Positions 1-13,013 of a DNA stretch of 64,000 bases are shown here, one piece after another. Numbering within the stretch: position 1 is the first letter of the stretch; each line of letters opens with the position of its first letter. A program made the translations under genes and the position numbers. The notes under the pieces are model-generated. The model was not told the origin of the DNA. It saw nothing but the letters and a program-made list of their open reading frames with translations, and did no database searches. The stretch is from Phellopilus nigrolimitatus. Its lineage: Eukaryota > Basidiomycota > Agaricomycetes > Hymenochaetales > Hymenochaetaceae. The stretch is from contig JAJOHG010000003.1 in assembly GCA_021029095.1 (NCBI GenBank), forward strand, positions 806,001-870,000. Direction: 5' to 3'.

Positions 1-1479
1 ATCATACGCCTTCACTAACATCATGGCGAATAATTATTACTCGCTTAGTACGTGCATCAAAATTATCCAAGGATAACTGTTCCTCATCTTTGTCGATAGG
101 GTCGTATGATCACTTCTGCTTTTTCTGCCGCATCAACAACTCTACAAAGAAAAAGGATGACTTTGCTTTCTTCATCTTCTTCACCTTCAAGAGTACGATC
201 TCGAACTTTAAGATGTGATTCTTTGACTAAATTAGCTCTTAGGTTGGAAGCGTCTTTTACTTGCGGACGGTCCTCGCCAGGTCATAAACGCGCTCACTCT
301 GTACTCGTTCTATTTATCTCAAAAGGATAAAGGCTCTTTCTGGGACCTGAACAAATATACGAATGGAAGCATTATGACTGGCGCTCTTATTTTCTCAACT
401 CTTACAACTACCGTCATTTTTGCTGGATCTGCATTGCTACTACTTGCCGCTGGCGTCTGCTACGTTCCTTTGCTTTGCTATATTCGTGGTAATTTGAAGG
501 TTAGACATGGTTTATTGATGTCACGCATGTTGATTCTTACCACATTATATATGCTTTCTCTTTCTTCAGGAATATTGCTGCCACAAAGTGGATAAGGTGA
601 GCAATAGGTGATCATATATGAGGTTCTGTTTCTAAAATCCATTCTCAGCGTATCTCGGAAATCGTCAAGCGCAAGAATAAGGAACGTCTTGCCCAGGCTG
701 CCAAGTTAGCAAGGAAAGAAGCAGCGGGTGACTTCTCGCATCTGAAGAACAAGAAGGGCGAGCTTGTCCACAACCCTCTCCCTCAACCCACACTTCCAGA
801 TATTAAATTGGATGATGAGGACTTCGATGATAGTACCTCCATCCGTACCCGTGCCACTGGTGTGAACGACTACTATAATTACGGTGCCGACTACAAAAGC
901 ACCTATGCGAATGACTTTCCCCCGCCCATGCCCGCTTTCAATCAACAGTATGGCTATGATAACAAGGCCTATAGCTCTTACCCGCCGTCTGTGCATACAT
1001 CGCCCGATGACCCCTCCGTCTACTATGGGGATCAATACGACAGCCGGACCAACCTCACTGCTGCCGCCGCTCCAGTCGCCCGCCAGGCCAATAACCAGAG
1101 TCCAATGGGGAACCCCCACAGCGCCGCGTACAACGGCGGATATGGACAGGACGCGCACAACTACGGCTACGGACAGGAAGCCGTCGGGGCGTACGCCATC
1201 GGCGGAGATGCAAACGAGTACGTGCAGCATGGACAGGCGTACACGCACAATGGATACGGGTACGAGCAGGAGCACGGGCAGGGCGGGCATGCGTACGACG
1301 TCCAGTCGGACTACGCGAGCACTGCGACGCACGTCGTGAACGTCCCGCCGCGGACGGCGTCGAGGGCGCAGCACCAGCAGTACGAAACTTCTGACTACCA
1401 GCAGGCGCAGCGGGGGTACGGCGAGAATGCCGGACAGTACGCGTACGGCCATAATGGAGGCGGGGGGTATGTAGGCTAG
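1..1479 (+). CDS. KCH1-like fungal potassium transporter (5' end outside window)
   Basis: This is the 3' part of a plasma-membrane protein of the fungal KCH1 (potassium import, pheromone/calcium-response) family. Introns at 48-99, 193-242, 500-569 and 597-648 join exons that read YAFTNIMANNYYSLRSYDHF, then DDFAFFIFFTFKSWKRLLL, ADGPRQVINALTLYSFYL and GSFWDLNKYTNGS. A hydrophobic segment from about 374 to 480 is the last transmembrane span, followed by EYCCHKVDKRISEIVKRKN. These conserved blocks are typical of the family. The cytosolic tail after 649 is low complexity, rich in Tyr, Gly, Asn and Gln (many YGY and NGY units), and looks disordered. The family assignment comes from motif memory, and ion transport is inferred from the family. 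The start codon lies left of the window. The long reverse reading frame over 706-1482 is a shadow of the repetitive tail. Confidence 0.72.
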
Positions 1480-1749
1480 CAATACGCTCTTGGGACTTTA
1501 TTGTACATTTTCCTTTCCTTTTTTCCACCGTCGGCATCTATTTTTTCTCTCTTCTGCCTCAGCAAAGGCTCTCCGTGTACCCCTGGTTCAATCTTCTTTG
1601 TCGCATACATCGCTGCCCTAGATCTAATCTATTCTATTTTGTCTTGCACGCTACGAGCTACACCTCCACGTGGATTTGCTTTCCTGAATAGGCGTGCCTC
1701 TGATCAGCTCACCGGCATTTGCGACTTGAGCGCGACGTTCGAGCTTTTG

Positions 1750-2709
1750 ATGGCATTCCGCCTCTCGCGCAGAACATGGAGGACGCTAGCCTGGGCGCCC
1801 GTCGCGGTGATGTTCGCCCAGCACGGCTACACGGTCAAGTTCATCACGGGGAGGAGCATGCAGGTGCGCTTTGGGCCCGCCTACTTTTCTGCAGCACGGC
1901 GGCGTGACTGTCGCGCTCACGCCGCACGCCCAGCCAGCCGACGCTGAACCCTGAGCCGTGCGTCTGGCGGGACCTCGTCCTGTTCGACCGCCTGTCGGTG
2001 CACGCGGGGCGGAACACGCTCCGGCGCGGGGACGTCGTCTCGCTCGAGTGCGTCCCATTTTTTTCTCTGCTTTTTTGCGTGCTGTGTGCTCACGCTGTTG
2101 CCTTTTCTCCCCCGCAGGTCGCCCGTGAAACCGGGCCAGTTCATCGTGAAGCGCGTGGTCGGGCTGCCGGGCGATGTGGTTCGTCGATTTTTTCTTTCTT
2201 GCGGTGCTCTGGCGTGCTGAGCGCGCGCTGCGGCGCCGTGCAAGGTGCAAACCCTCCCGCCGTACCCGGAGCCGGAGATCACGGTGCCAGCCGGGCACGT
2301 CTGGATCGAAGGTTCGCGCGCCCGTTTCCGCATATTCGTGCGCGCGCGCGCCCCGCGCTGACTGACTGACCGGCTTGCAGGAGACGAGCCGTTCTGGACG
2401 CGGGACAGCAACACGTGGGGCCCCGTCAGTGTCCCTTCCGTTCTGTCTCTTCCTTGTCTCTAGCGGGCACTCATTTTTATATTATTTTATATTTTATATG
2501 GATTTTTGGCGTGGAAGGTCCCGGCTGCGCTGGTCGACGCGAGGCTTGCGTGTGTGCTGTGGCCGCTGGACCGCGTCGGCGCGCTGCCGGGCGACGCCGC
2601 GGGACGCGCAGGCGGCGCCACGCGGCGCGTGAAAGAGGCAGAGGGCGGGAGATGGAACGGGAGAAGTGGCGGAGGCGGCGGCTGCGGCGGGGGGTCGACG
2701 CGTCTCTAG
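1750..2709 (+). CDS. IMP2: Mitochondrial inner membrane protease subunit 2
   Basis: Spliced from 1750-1863, 1938-2047, 2118-2178, 2245-2311, 2381-2424 and 2518-2709, this gives 195 residues. It is an S26-family signal peptidase that trims presequences of proteins sorted to the mitochondrial intermembrane space. After an N-terminal hydrophobic stretch (LAWAPVAVMF) comes ITGRSMQPTLNPEP, whose Ser is the expected nucleophile. The general-base Lys sits in KRVVGLPGD, followed by VPAGHVWIEGDE and DSNTWGPVPAALV, which are IMP2 hallmarks. The exons are tiny (44-114 nt apart from the last), and the first intron cuts directly after the catalytic SMQ. The last about 40 residues form an Arg/Gly-rich tail (GGGGGCGGGSTRL) not usual in the family, so a missed terminal intron is possible. 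The start at 1750 puts the membrane anchor at the N terminus as expected. Confidence 0.85.
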
Positions 2710-4023
2710 CGCTGTACATGCGACGCACGATTCGACCCGGGCGGGTCCGAGTGGCGGCGCTGCGTGCAAGAAATGAATGAATGGCTGAGGTCGAACTGCG
2801 TGCCGTCGGCGACGGCAAGGCTGGCATGGAACGGGAAAAATCGCGCAGGCGTCGCCGTCGTCGTCGTCGGCAGATTTCGTGTCAGGTGGTCGTACGATGT
2901 GTCTTTTTCCTAATTGTGCCCTCATGTCTTTTTTTTTCGCGCGAGTTTGTACATTAGGAATCAGAAAAAAAAGGTGAATTTAGGATTTGATATGAGAAAA
3001 CTGATTGATGGCCGATCGGCGTCTATTTGCGGGGAGACGGCGCGCTTCGAGAAAGTGCGGAGTTTAGAAGACCGGCGATCATGGACTCATCAAAAGTGGA
3101 GCGCGTCCGGCTCGCGTGACCATCTCGCAGGCCGCGCCAGACCGCGTCTCGAGCAGTATTCCATGCGACTGGGCTGCATATGGAAACAAGACTTGGAACA
3201 TAGCGAAAACGGCTCGCCCTGTTGGCCGGGAGCTGCAGGTGACTGCCTGCGATACGGTTTCCTTCACACACATCATCATCAGCTGACGCCAACTAGCGCG
3301 GGGTTGCACAAGGATGCCTGCAGCTCGCTGATGCGCAGAGCAGGACGAGCGTACTTTGTGCTCGCATTTTCGCCTACTTTTCCACCTGCCGTTTGTATGG
3401 GGCCCGCCGCACGAGCGTGGAACGAGAGCGAATGGTGCGCCAGGGCTATCAGCGCACTTTGCAGATTGGGGCGTCTTCCCGCGAGTGTTGAACCTTCTCC
3501 TCATTTATCACAGGACCCATTGAAGGCCGGCGCGGACGGCGGGTCGACGGCGAGGACGTCTCAAACGAGGAATAAAGAGGGTTACCTAAGCCGATGCGAG
3601 TGAGTCAGCGCGCCCTCGACGGCCGTCGAAACGATGATGTCAGGTTTGTTTCCGGGACATGATTAAGCGAGACGCTCCACAGCAACACACCTCCAGGAAC
3701 CTCCTACATTGCATTTTGTCGACCGCCGATCTCGCACTAACTTCCCGAAGCGGCTACCCTGCCTGCGCCACCGGAATTTCCTGCCCGCTCCTATGCAGTC
3801 CTGGCCAGCTGACTCTCCCGCCACACCAGCGCCATGCCTAGTATATAAGCAACCTCATCTCTTTGCCGTTCAATTCACTCGCTAGCGCCCACGGTCAGCT
3901 GTCAGTTCTCATTCAGTCAGCCCCCTCCTCCTCCCTCCTCCGCTCTCCCACCTTCATCTCCTCTCTTGCTGAGCTGAGCGTATACACGTCGCCCCGCCGC
4001 CCGCCCACTCCCCGCTGCCCGAC
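2710..4023. other. Long intergenic region: IMP2 3' end and hexose-transporter promoter
   Basis: This 1.3-kb stretch carries no convincing gene. A 229-codon open frame over 2914-3603 has no recognisable domain, no family-like composition and no supporting splice structure. The right part is promoter-like: a TATA box at 3842 is followed by a CT-rich leader (about 3900-3965) leading into the transporter ATG at 4024. Confidence 0.6.
3842..3848 (+). promoter_or_regulatory. TATA box of hexose transporter gene
   Basis: The sequence TATATAA lies 176 bp upstream of the transporter ATG and is followed by pyrimidine-rich leader sequence containing CATTCAGTCAG-type likely transcription starts. This is the clearest TATA element in the window and fits a regulated, inducible gene. 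The assignment rests on sequence and position only. Confidence 0.55.
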
Positions 4024-6343
4024 ATGACGACCTACGACGACAAGAAACGGAGCGACAGGACCATCGACGACAATGGCACGTTCGACGGCAAGCCCACCCT
4101 CAACCACATCGAGGATGCCACCGGCCTCCGGGACGGCGACCTCGAGAAAGAGGTCGCCCAGAACGCCCCGAGGTTGCGAGGCAAGAAATTGACCTACTCC
4201 CTCGCTTTCGTCGCTGGCACTGGCTTTACGCTCTTCGGGTCCGTCTATACTTCCATTCCTCTCTATTTTTGAACGCAACTCATGTGGCTGCAGTTATGAC
4301 CAGGGCGTAATGTCTGCCCTTCTCACTGCAAACCAGGTATGTGCTCGATTTTTTTTTCCTGTGATACAATACTGAATGTATGCTCCATAGTTCGAGAAAG
4401 TATTCCCCCAAACCGTCACGACCACAGGCCCAAACCACGCGACTCTTCAAAGTTTCGTCGTAGCTATTTATGTACGCCCTCTACGCTATAATTTTTAGTG
4501 TGGTCATCTGACGCGTCCGTTCTATAGGAAATCGGTTGCTTAATGGGCGCTCTTTCCAACCTTTGGGTCGGCGACAAGCTTGGGAGAAGGCGCACAATTA
4601 TTATTGGCGGCATCATCATGATCATCGGGGCCATTCTTCAAACCGCTTCTGTCGACTATGCCATGCTCGTCGTCGCGCGTATCGTTACTGGTATCGGTAA
4701 CGGTCTCAATGTGAGTAAAACGAGAATTTTTTCTCACAGACGTGGTTCTTATTTGAAATAAAAGACTTCGACTGTGCCCTCGTATCACGCCGAGTGTTCT
4801 CCCGCCACCAAACGAGGTGCCTTCATCATGATTGAAGGAAGTCTCATCACCTTCGGTATTATGCTTTCATATGTGCGTTCATTTGTTTTTAATAGATTTT
4901 TTTTTTTTTTTTTTTTTTCATTGTATTCATTCTCACTGTATTCATTTTGTGACGTTTAGTGGATAGATTTCGCATTGTAAGTGAGATTCAATTCTTTTGA
5001 TTTCTAGTTCTAACGGCTATCCATAGCTTCTTCGTGAATTGGAATTCCGCACAATGGAGAGTCCCTATCTCTATTCAAATTATCTTGGCTGCAATCATGA
5101 TTATCGGCGTATGCTTCGTGCGTTTTTTTTTATACCTGTTGAATCGGCGTATTGGAATTCTAACCCGGTTGTCCCTAGCTTCCGGAATCACCGCGATGGC
5201 TGGTCAAGCATGGACGCAACGCTGAGGCGCTCGCTGTTATCTCCGCTCTTGACGACAAGGACATCTACGACAAGGATGTACAGCGTACTTTCATCGGTAT
5301 TCAAGAGGCTATCGAGGCGGAGGGCGGTGAGGCGGGCTTCGAGGCAGGGAGCGCTACGAGTCTCAGCGAACTCTTCACGCATGGACGCAGCCAGAATTTC
5401 CGCCGTGCGGCGCTCGCGGTTACCGCGCAGTGCTTCCAGCAAATCACGGGTATCAACCTCATCACCTACTATGCCGTACGCACAAGGCATTTTACTCAAT
5501 TGAATTTACACACTGAGTCTCTTCTATTTAAAGACGATCCTGTTCCAGCGTCTTGGGCTGCAGGACGAGAAGGCGCGTATCCTCGCCGCATGCAACGGCA
5601 CGGAGTACTTCATGGCCAGTATCATCGCGATCTTCATTATCGAGAAGGTAGGCCGGCGCAAGCTCATGCTGGGCGGCGCGATCGGCCAGTGCATCTGCAT
5701 GATCCTGCTCGCGATCCTCGGGAGCATCAACAACTCGCCCGCGAACATCGTCTCAGCCGTCCTGCTCTTCGTCTTCAACTCGTTCTTTGCGATCGGGTGG
5801 CTCGGCATGACGTGGCTCTACGTATGTGGCTGTTTCTCAAGGCAGTTGGCGCGGTTTGGCTGATTTCTTTCCTCGCCTGATTTAGCCCGCCGAGATTGTC
5901 GGTTTGCGCATCAGGGCCCCGGCCAACGCGCTGAGCACGGCGTCGAACTGGATCTTCAACTTCATGGTCGTCATGGTTACGAGCCCCTCGTTCCAGAATA
6001 TCGACTGGGGGACCTACATTGGTTAGTTATCATTTTCCGCAGAAAACGCAAAGTAAAGAAAAAAAAATGCTAATTTCCCCGTTTAGTCTTCGGCTCGCTG
6101 AACGCGCTCATCGTCCCCGTCGTGTACTTCTTCTTCCCGGAGACGGCCGGGCGCTCGCTGGAGGACATGGACATCGTCTTCGCGCTCGCGCACAACGAGG
6201 GCGTCTCGCCCGTCGGCGTCTCGCTACGCAAGGACGTCCCCCCGGCGGGCTCGCCCGAGGCGGACGAGATCCTCGGCGTCACGGAGCGCAAGGCTCAGCG
6301 CGTCGCCGACGCGAGCGAAAATGAGAAGCATGGGCGGCGGTAG
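4024..6343 (+). CDS. MFS hexose/sugar transporter
   Basis: Eleven exons (4024-4238, 4294-4336, 4391-4471, 4528-4710, 4765-4872, 4960-4976, 5027-5117, 5179-5475, 5534-5821, 5886-6021, 6087-6343) give 571 residues. It is a 12-span sugar/H+ symporter of the major facilitator sugar-transporter family in the plasma membrane. Diagnostic blocks are YDQGVMSALL in helix 1, GDKLGRRRTI after helix 2, VARIVTGIGNGLN, SYHAEC, LPESPRWLVKHGR, QQITGINLITYY in helix 7, and FFPETAGRSLEDMD at the end of helix 12. The N- and C-terminal tails are hydrophilic. Exon 6 is only 17 nt and its neighbour intron has a T18 tract. All phases close without a stop, so the gene looks intact. Substrate cannot be read from sequence, though hexose is the commonest for fungal homologues. 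It converges on ATE1. Confidence 0.9.
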
Positions 6344-6613
6344 GCGCGCCGCGGTCTGGCCGGCCTGGACCGTGTGTCGCTCCCTTCGGCGTGGTCGCCT
6401 CCCCTTTGTTGTAATCTTTTTCCGGAAAAGGAATATGTTGGATCTGTGTGTGTACGCTAATACCCTCGACGGGCTTTGTTTGCTTCTCAATGTATGCTTT
6501 TTTCTGTTTCTGTTTCTTTTGCTTTGACGATAGACAGCATAGACCTATATTTGCTTGTCGTGTAAATTTTATTTTTTGTATACGGTTCGGAAACGGAACA
6601 ACGCCCATGATAA

Positions 6614-8635
<2,022 letters not shown>

Positions 8636-8912
8636 AATATCTGCGAGTGTAGAGCAAGTCAAGTCTAAGCGCCACAACGCCGATCCTGGACTGATCGCGA
8701 CTGACTGGCCCTGCGGCACTGGCGGGGAGAATCCGTAGATTACAGAATTACCTACTTGATACATTATGCGTGCTACGTGTCTGTGGTGATGCGGGGAGCC
8801 GTACAAGTACACATGCGCTGGGTCGACAGGACAGGGAGCAGGGAGGGCAGACGGAACAATGCGTGCATATACCTTGAAGAAGAGAGAAACAAAAAACAAC
8901 TCGAGGAGGACA

Positions 8913-10578
8913 TCAGCCCCACCCGTCCCACCGGCCGTACCGTCTGAACTCCTGCAGCGAGCACTCGTGCCCGACCTTCTCCTCGCGCTCAGTCTCCCTC
9001 TCCTTTCCCTTGTCCGCGCGCGTCCGCCCGGACAGCACCGACGACCCGCTCGACGAGCGCGGGCGGTACGTCGGCCGCCCCGAGTGTGATGCAGCGGACG
9101 ACCCCGCCGCCGGGAACGACGCGCGGGCGGGCGAGTGGACAGACGCGGACGCGGGCAGCGCGAGGCGGTACCACCCACCCGAGAACGTGAGCGCGATCAT
9201 CTGGTACTCCGGCTGCTGCGCCTCCTTGCCCGGCGGCGGGGGCACCTCCACCCACGCGACCACACAGCGCTCGTCCTCGACCGCCTCGGAGAGCTTCGAC
9301 CCCGCGGTGCTCGCGGAGAGCGCGATGTGGTTCTTCTGCGCGGGGATCCGGTATTGCGCGTACGACCACTCGGAGTCGATCCACCGCGGCAGGGAGAGGA
9401 ACGGCGCGAGGGGCGACAGGGCGGACTGCCGGTTCCTACAATAACAAAAATTAATACAGCCCCCTTGTCCCATCTACGCCGAAGAGAGGAAGAAGAAAAA
9501 AACACTCACGACGAGCCGGCGCCCACGGACAGCGAGAAGACGTGCACGGTGCCCTTGTCGCTCCACACGCACACGTCCTGCTCGTCCGGGCGGAACGCGA
9601 CGCCGTAGATCTCCGCCTTGTCGCTCCCGCGGCGGAACTCGCGCACGAGCTTCCCCGAGTGCGCGTCCCACACGCGCAGCAGCGTGCCGCGCGCGGACGT
9701 CGTCGCGAGCAGGCGCCCCGACGGCAGCACCGTCAGCGTCGCGAGCCCCGCCGTGTGCGCCGCGATGATCGAGACGGGGTGCTTCGCGGGCTTCGGCGCC
9801 GCCGCCGGCGTACGTCGTGGGGGCGTCGTCGTCGTCGTCGTCGGAGGTGGCACCGTGGGTGCCGGCGCGCGGCACGGCGGGAGGTGCACGAGCTGCACGT
9901 GCCCCGTCTGGCGCCCCGCGATCGCGAGCAGCGTCGCATGCGCGGCGGTCGCGATCGCCACTAGCCCTGCAACAAGAAGAGACAAGCGGGGCCCGGCGTC
10001 AGCATTGCCACGGCACAGGCCCGCACAGACAGGCGAAGACGGAGACGCACCGCGCTGGTTGTCGCACGTGTCCCACTCCTGCACGCGCGTGATCGCGGCG
10101 CCGACCTCGAAGGCGACCGCGCGGCGGCGCAGCGCGACGACGAGCCAGCCGCGGCGGCACGCGAGCCCGCGCACGCGCTCGCGGAACTCGAGCTCCGCGA
10201 CCTCGCGCGCGCGCGCGGCGTCCCACACGACGACCTTGTTCGGCGGGTAGCGCGGGCTCGCGCCGCCGCCGACGAGGAAGAGCAGCGAGGACGTGTGCAT
10301 CGGGAGCACGGTCGTGAGCGTGCCGTCCTCTGCGAACTCTGCGGGGAGGGAGGAGCGGCGGGTCAGACGCTGCGGTGGAAGCGGAGGTGGGGGCGGGCGG
10401 GGGTCAGAGAGGGGGACGGGGGCGCACCGTGCTTGCGGAGGAGCTCGAGCGGCCAGGTGCGGTAGACGGCGAAGCCGTGTGGCGTCGCGGCGGTGAAGAT
10501 GCGCGCGTCCGCATCGAAGCGCGCGTCAAGGACCTGGATGGGTGCTGTCGGGGCGATCGAGTGGCGTGCGAGATGCAT
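8913..10578 (-). CDS. HSV2: PROPPIN (Atg18/WIPI family), HSV2-like
   Basis: Four exons (10428-10578, 10051-10338, 9510-9966, 8913-9435) give 472 residues. PROPPINs are seven-bladed beta propellers that bind PtdIns3P and PtdIns(3,5)P2 and act in autophagy and vacuole/endosome membrane traffic. The lipid-binding FRRG motif is clear in KLVREFRRGSDKAEIYGVAF, with the usual downstream VCVWSDKGTVHVFSL. WD-like blades precede it (NKVVVWD, GHVQLVHLPP, ATTSARGTLLRVWD). The C terminus ECSLQEFRRYGRWDGWG is characteristic of the HSV2/WIPI3 branch rather than Atg18 or Atg21. A proline/threonine-rich loop (APTVPPPTTTTTTPP) is inserted between blades, as is common in fungal members. It lies 277 bp upstream of ATE1 on the same strand, and no functional link is implied. 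Confidence 0.82.
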
Positions 10579-10934
10579 AGGGAGGTGGGCGACGGCGGCG
10601 GCGGCGGCGACGTCGACGAGGACGAGGACGAGGTCGCGATAACTACGGCCCTACGCTGACGCGAGGCTCGCATAATCGATTCGCGTGACTGAGCCTGCAT
10701 CACGTGTATGTACTCGTCACCCATTTCTCGACGCATATAGCCAGCTGCCGCTGGCAGCCCTCAAGCATCCAGGCGAAAACAAAATCTGCATTGAAGATGG
10801 ACATACGTGGTACATTGTGTGCGAGAGAGATGTGAGTGAGTAAGGAAAAGGTCGCATAAACTGCCTACAAAAACCGGAAAAGAAAAGCCGAGTACATTCC
10901 ACCCCCCCTTCAGCGCCGCCTTGCGGGGGCACAC
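10579..10934. other. Intergenic region 3' of the zinc-ribbon gene, 5' of HSV2
   Basis: This 356-bp stretch contains the presumed HSV2 promoter and the 3' flank of the next gene. I see no ORF, repeat or RNA gene that I can support here. Confidence 0.5.
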
Positions 10935-12457
10935 TCACCCGCCGCGCGCGCAGCCCGCATTTATCGCCTTGCGCGGGGGCGGGACGCCCGTGGTCCACGC
11001 CTGGGGCGGGCGCAGATCGATCGCGGCGAGCTGCTGGCGCGCGGCGCGGAACTCCTGCTCCTCCGCGCGGTTCTGCTCGAGGATCGCGGCGCGCACCTCC
11101 GCCTGGCGCTGCAGCTCCGCCTCGGACTCGTCCGAGAGGTAGTCCGTGAACCCGCCGTCGGACGTGACCGTGCCGTTGTCCGTCGCGGACCCGCCGCCGC
11201 CGCGCGAGCCGCTCGACGAGCTCGACCCGCTCGCGAGGCTCAGCGCCTTCAGCGACTTCTCCACGCCCGCGTTCTCCGACTTGCCCGCTTTCTCGGGCTT
11301 GTCCGATGCAGCGGCCGCGGCCTTGGCGTCGGCGCCCTTGGGCGCGGCCTTTGGCGCCGTCGTCGGCACGCGGTTGGTCGCGACCGCGAGCGGCGCGGGG
11401 CTCGTGCTCGACGCCGACGCGCGGCGCTTGAGCGGGTGGTGCGCGCTACTATTGTGGTCGCCGTGCGCCGGCGACAGCGACGAGAGGTTCGCGGCGGTGA
11501 GGCTGGGCCGGCTGACGGGGGGATGCGGGTGCGGGTGCGGGTGCTCGCCGTCCACGAGCTTGCGGAGGCTCGCCGGCGGCGTGGTGCGGAACCCCTCGAC
11601 GCGCTTCAGCGGCGTGTCGGCCGGCCCCGCGCGGCGGGCCGCGTGGTCGAGCGCGGCGCTGGGCGACGCCCCGGGCTGGGCACAGGGGTGGCGCGACGCG
11701 CTGCCCGTGAGGGACGCGGCCTTGGCCTGCGGGCTGCCGCCCGAACGGGCCTTCTGCGGGACGGCGACGGGGCCCGCGGGCGGGGCGCGCACGGTGCCGT
11801 TCGGGGAGCTGTTCGCGCGGACGAGGGCCTTGCGCTCGGCTGCGGGGGCGGCGCGGAGGGAGCCGGCGAGGCTCTGGGCGCCGTAGGGGATGCGGACGGC
11901 GTCGAGGATGTGCCTGACGTCCGGGGGGATGGGGGTGCGGTGGACGGTGTGCACGGCGGGCCAGTCGGCGGGCGGGACCTTGTCGACCTCTGCGGGCTGG
12001 GGCGGGCGGCAGCAGCCTGGCCAGCCGGGGTTGTGCATGCCGGCCTTGGCCGGCGGGGGCGCGGGGCTCGTGCGGGCCCACTGGAGGCGGGGGTGAGAGG
12101 GGGCACGATAGGAGCGATAACGGAGGAGACGGACCTTGCAGTAGCCGCAGCCGTTGAATGTTTGGACTAGGCGGTAGGGCAGTAGGCGTAAGAAGAAGGA
12201 GAAGAGGAAGAGGAACTGGAGGAGAAAGACGGACCTTCAGCGTTTGTGATAAAGACGACGTCGTGTCTGGGGTGATTAGCACGATTTCGACAGGTCTCTC
12301 GTTTGTGGGGGCATCTTTCGCGCAAATGAGCGATCTGATTCTGTTTTTTCTTTTCTTTCTCTCAGATTGAGCGGACGTACCTTCCTGAATGGCGGAAGAC
12401 CTTGCACATGGGGCAGGTTGTGGTGTAGAAGTCGACGGAGCCGTCTGCGACGCACAT
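10935..12457 (-). CDS. Unrecognised zinc-ribbon-like protein with disordered Ala/Ser/Pro-rich body
   Basis: Four exons (12381-12457, 12235-12266, 12135-12166, 10935-12080) give about 428 residues. I do not recognise the family. The N terminus encodes MCVADGSVDFY, then CPMCK (Cys15, Cys18), FRHSGRHDVVFITNAE and CGYCKWAR (Cys43, Cys46), a paired C-x2-C arrangement that looks like a zinc ribbon. The spread of this small domain over four exons with matching phases argues it is real and selected. A further Cys pair follows (GWPGCCRPP). The middle is low complexity (Ala, Ser, Pro, Gly runs) and probably disordered. Near the C terminus a charged helix-like block (DESEAELQRQAEVRAAIL) precedes IDLRPPQAWTTGVPPPRKAIN. 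It diverges from NCS1. Function unknown. Confidence 0.6.
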
Positions 12458-13013
12458 GATGGGCGGAAGAGCGAAGGGAAACACTAGGAGCAGGACGGAG
12501 GGCGATATTTGAGGTCAGGAGGGTACGGAAGAGGGACGGTCGGGCGGACACATGTGTTGCTGGGGTGGTGATGCATACGGGAACGGCGCGGTATGGTGCA
12601 GGCAGGATGAGATGAGAGATGAGAGATGACGGGGGATAAGGGGAAGCGGGATTAAACTGACTTGGGTGTTATATGTATATGTATGCTCTGCTATACAGGG
12701 CACGATGGAGAAGGTCAACGTGCTCGCTGTTTTCGATTGCTCGATCTGAAACACGACCGCGACGGCGACCGCGACGAGGACTGCAACGAGGCTGCTGCAA
12801 CGAGGCCGATGGCGACTGCAACGAGGCCGATGCGGCGACAGCGTCTATCGTCTACGTCTTGGCGCCGGCTAGCGGCCTGCCCGGCACTCTCCGCACTGCC
12901 CACAGTCGATCCAGACCGAGTCCAGTCTCCAGGCTGTGCAACCTGTATGCGCTCCCCACCGTCTCCTTCCTCTCCGTCCTCTTCTCCTTCTCCTCCTACC
13001 ATCCTCTCAGATA
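12458..13013. promoter_or_regulatory. Divergent promoter region between the zinc-ribbon gene and NCS1
   Basis: These 556 bp separate two divergently transcribed genes. Within them, 12781-12840 holds three imperfect tandem copies of a GC-rich unit beginning CTGCAACGAGG, and CT-rich leader sequence abuts the NCS1 ATG. No independent ORF is convincing. Confidence 0.5.

Noticed and set aside
706..1482. 258-codon reverse-strand frame opposite the KCH1-like gene
   Set aside because: It is the antisense of the repetitive Tyr/Gly/Asn tail; its Val/Arg-rich translation has no family features.
2914..3603. 229-codon open reading frame in the intergenic region upstream of the hexose transporter
   Set aside because: No recognisable domain, odd composition, no partner exons, and it overlaps promoter-like sequence; GC-rich DNA yields such frames by chance.
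4896..4920. T18 tract as a possible transposon poly-A tail
   Set aside because: It sits inside a normal-length intron of the hexose transporter with proper splice sites and has no target duplication or element sequence.
8636..9178. N-terminal extension of ATE1 from the long open frame reaching 9178
   Set aside because: It overlaps the C-terminal exon of HSV2 on the same strand in another frame, and ATE1 proteins begin close to the STCGYC motif.
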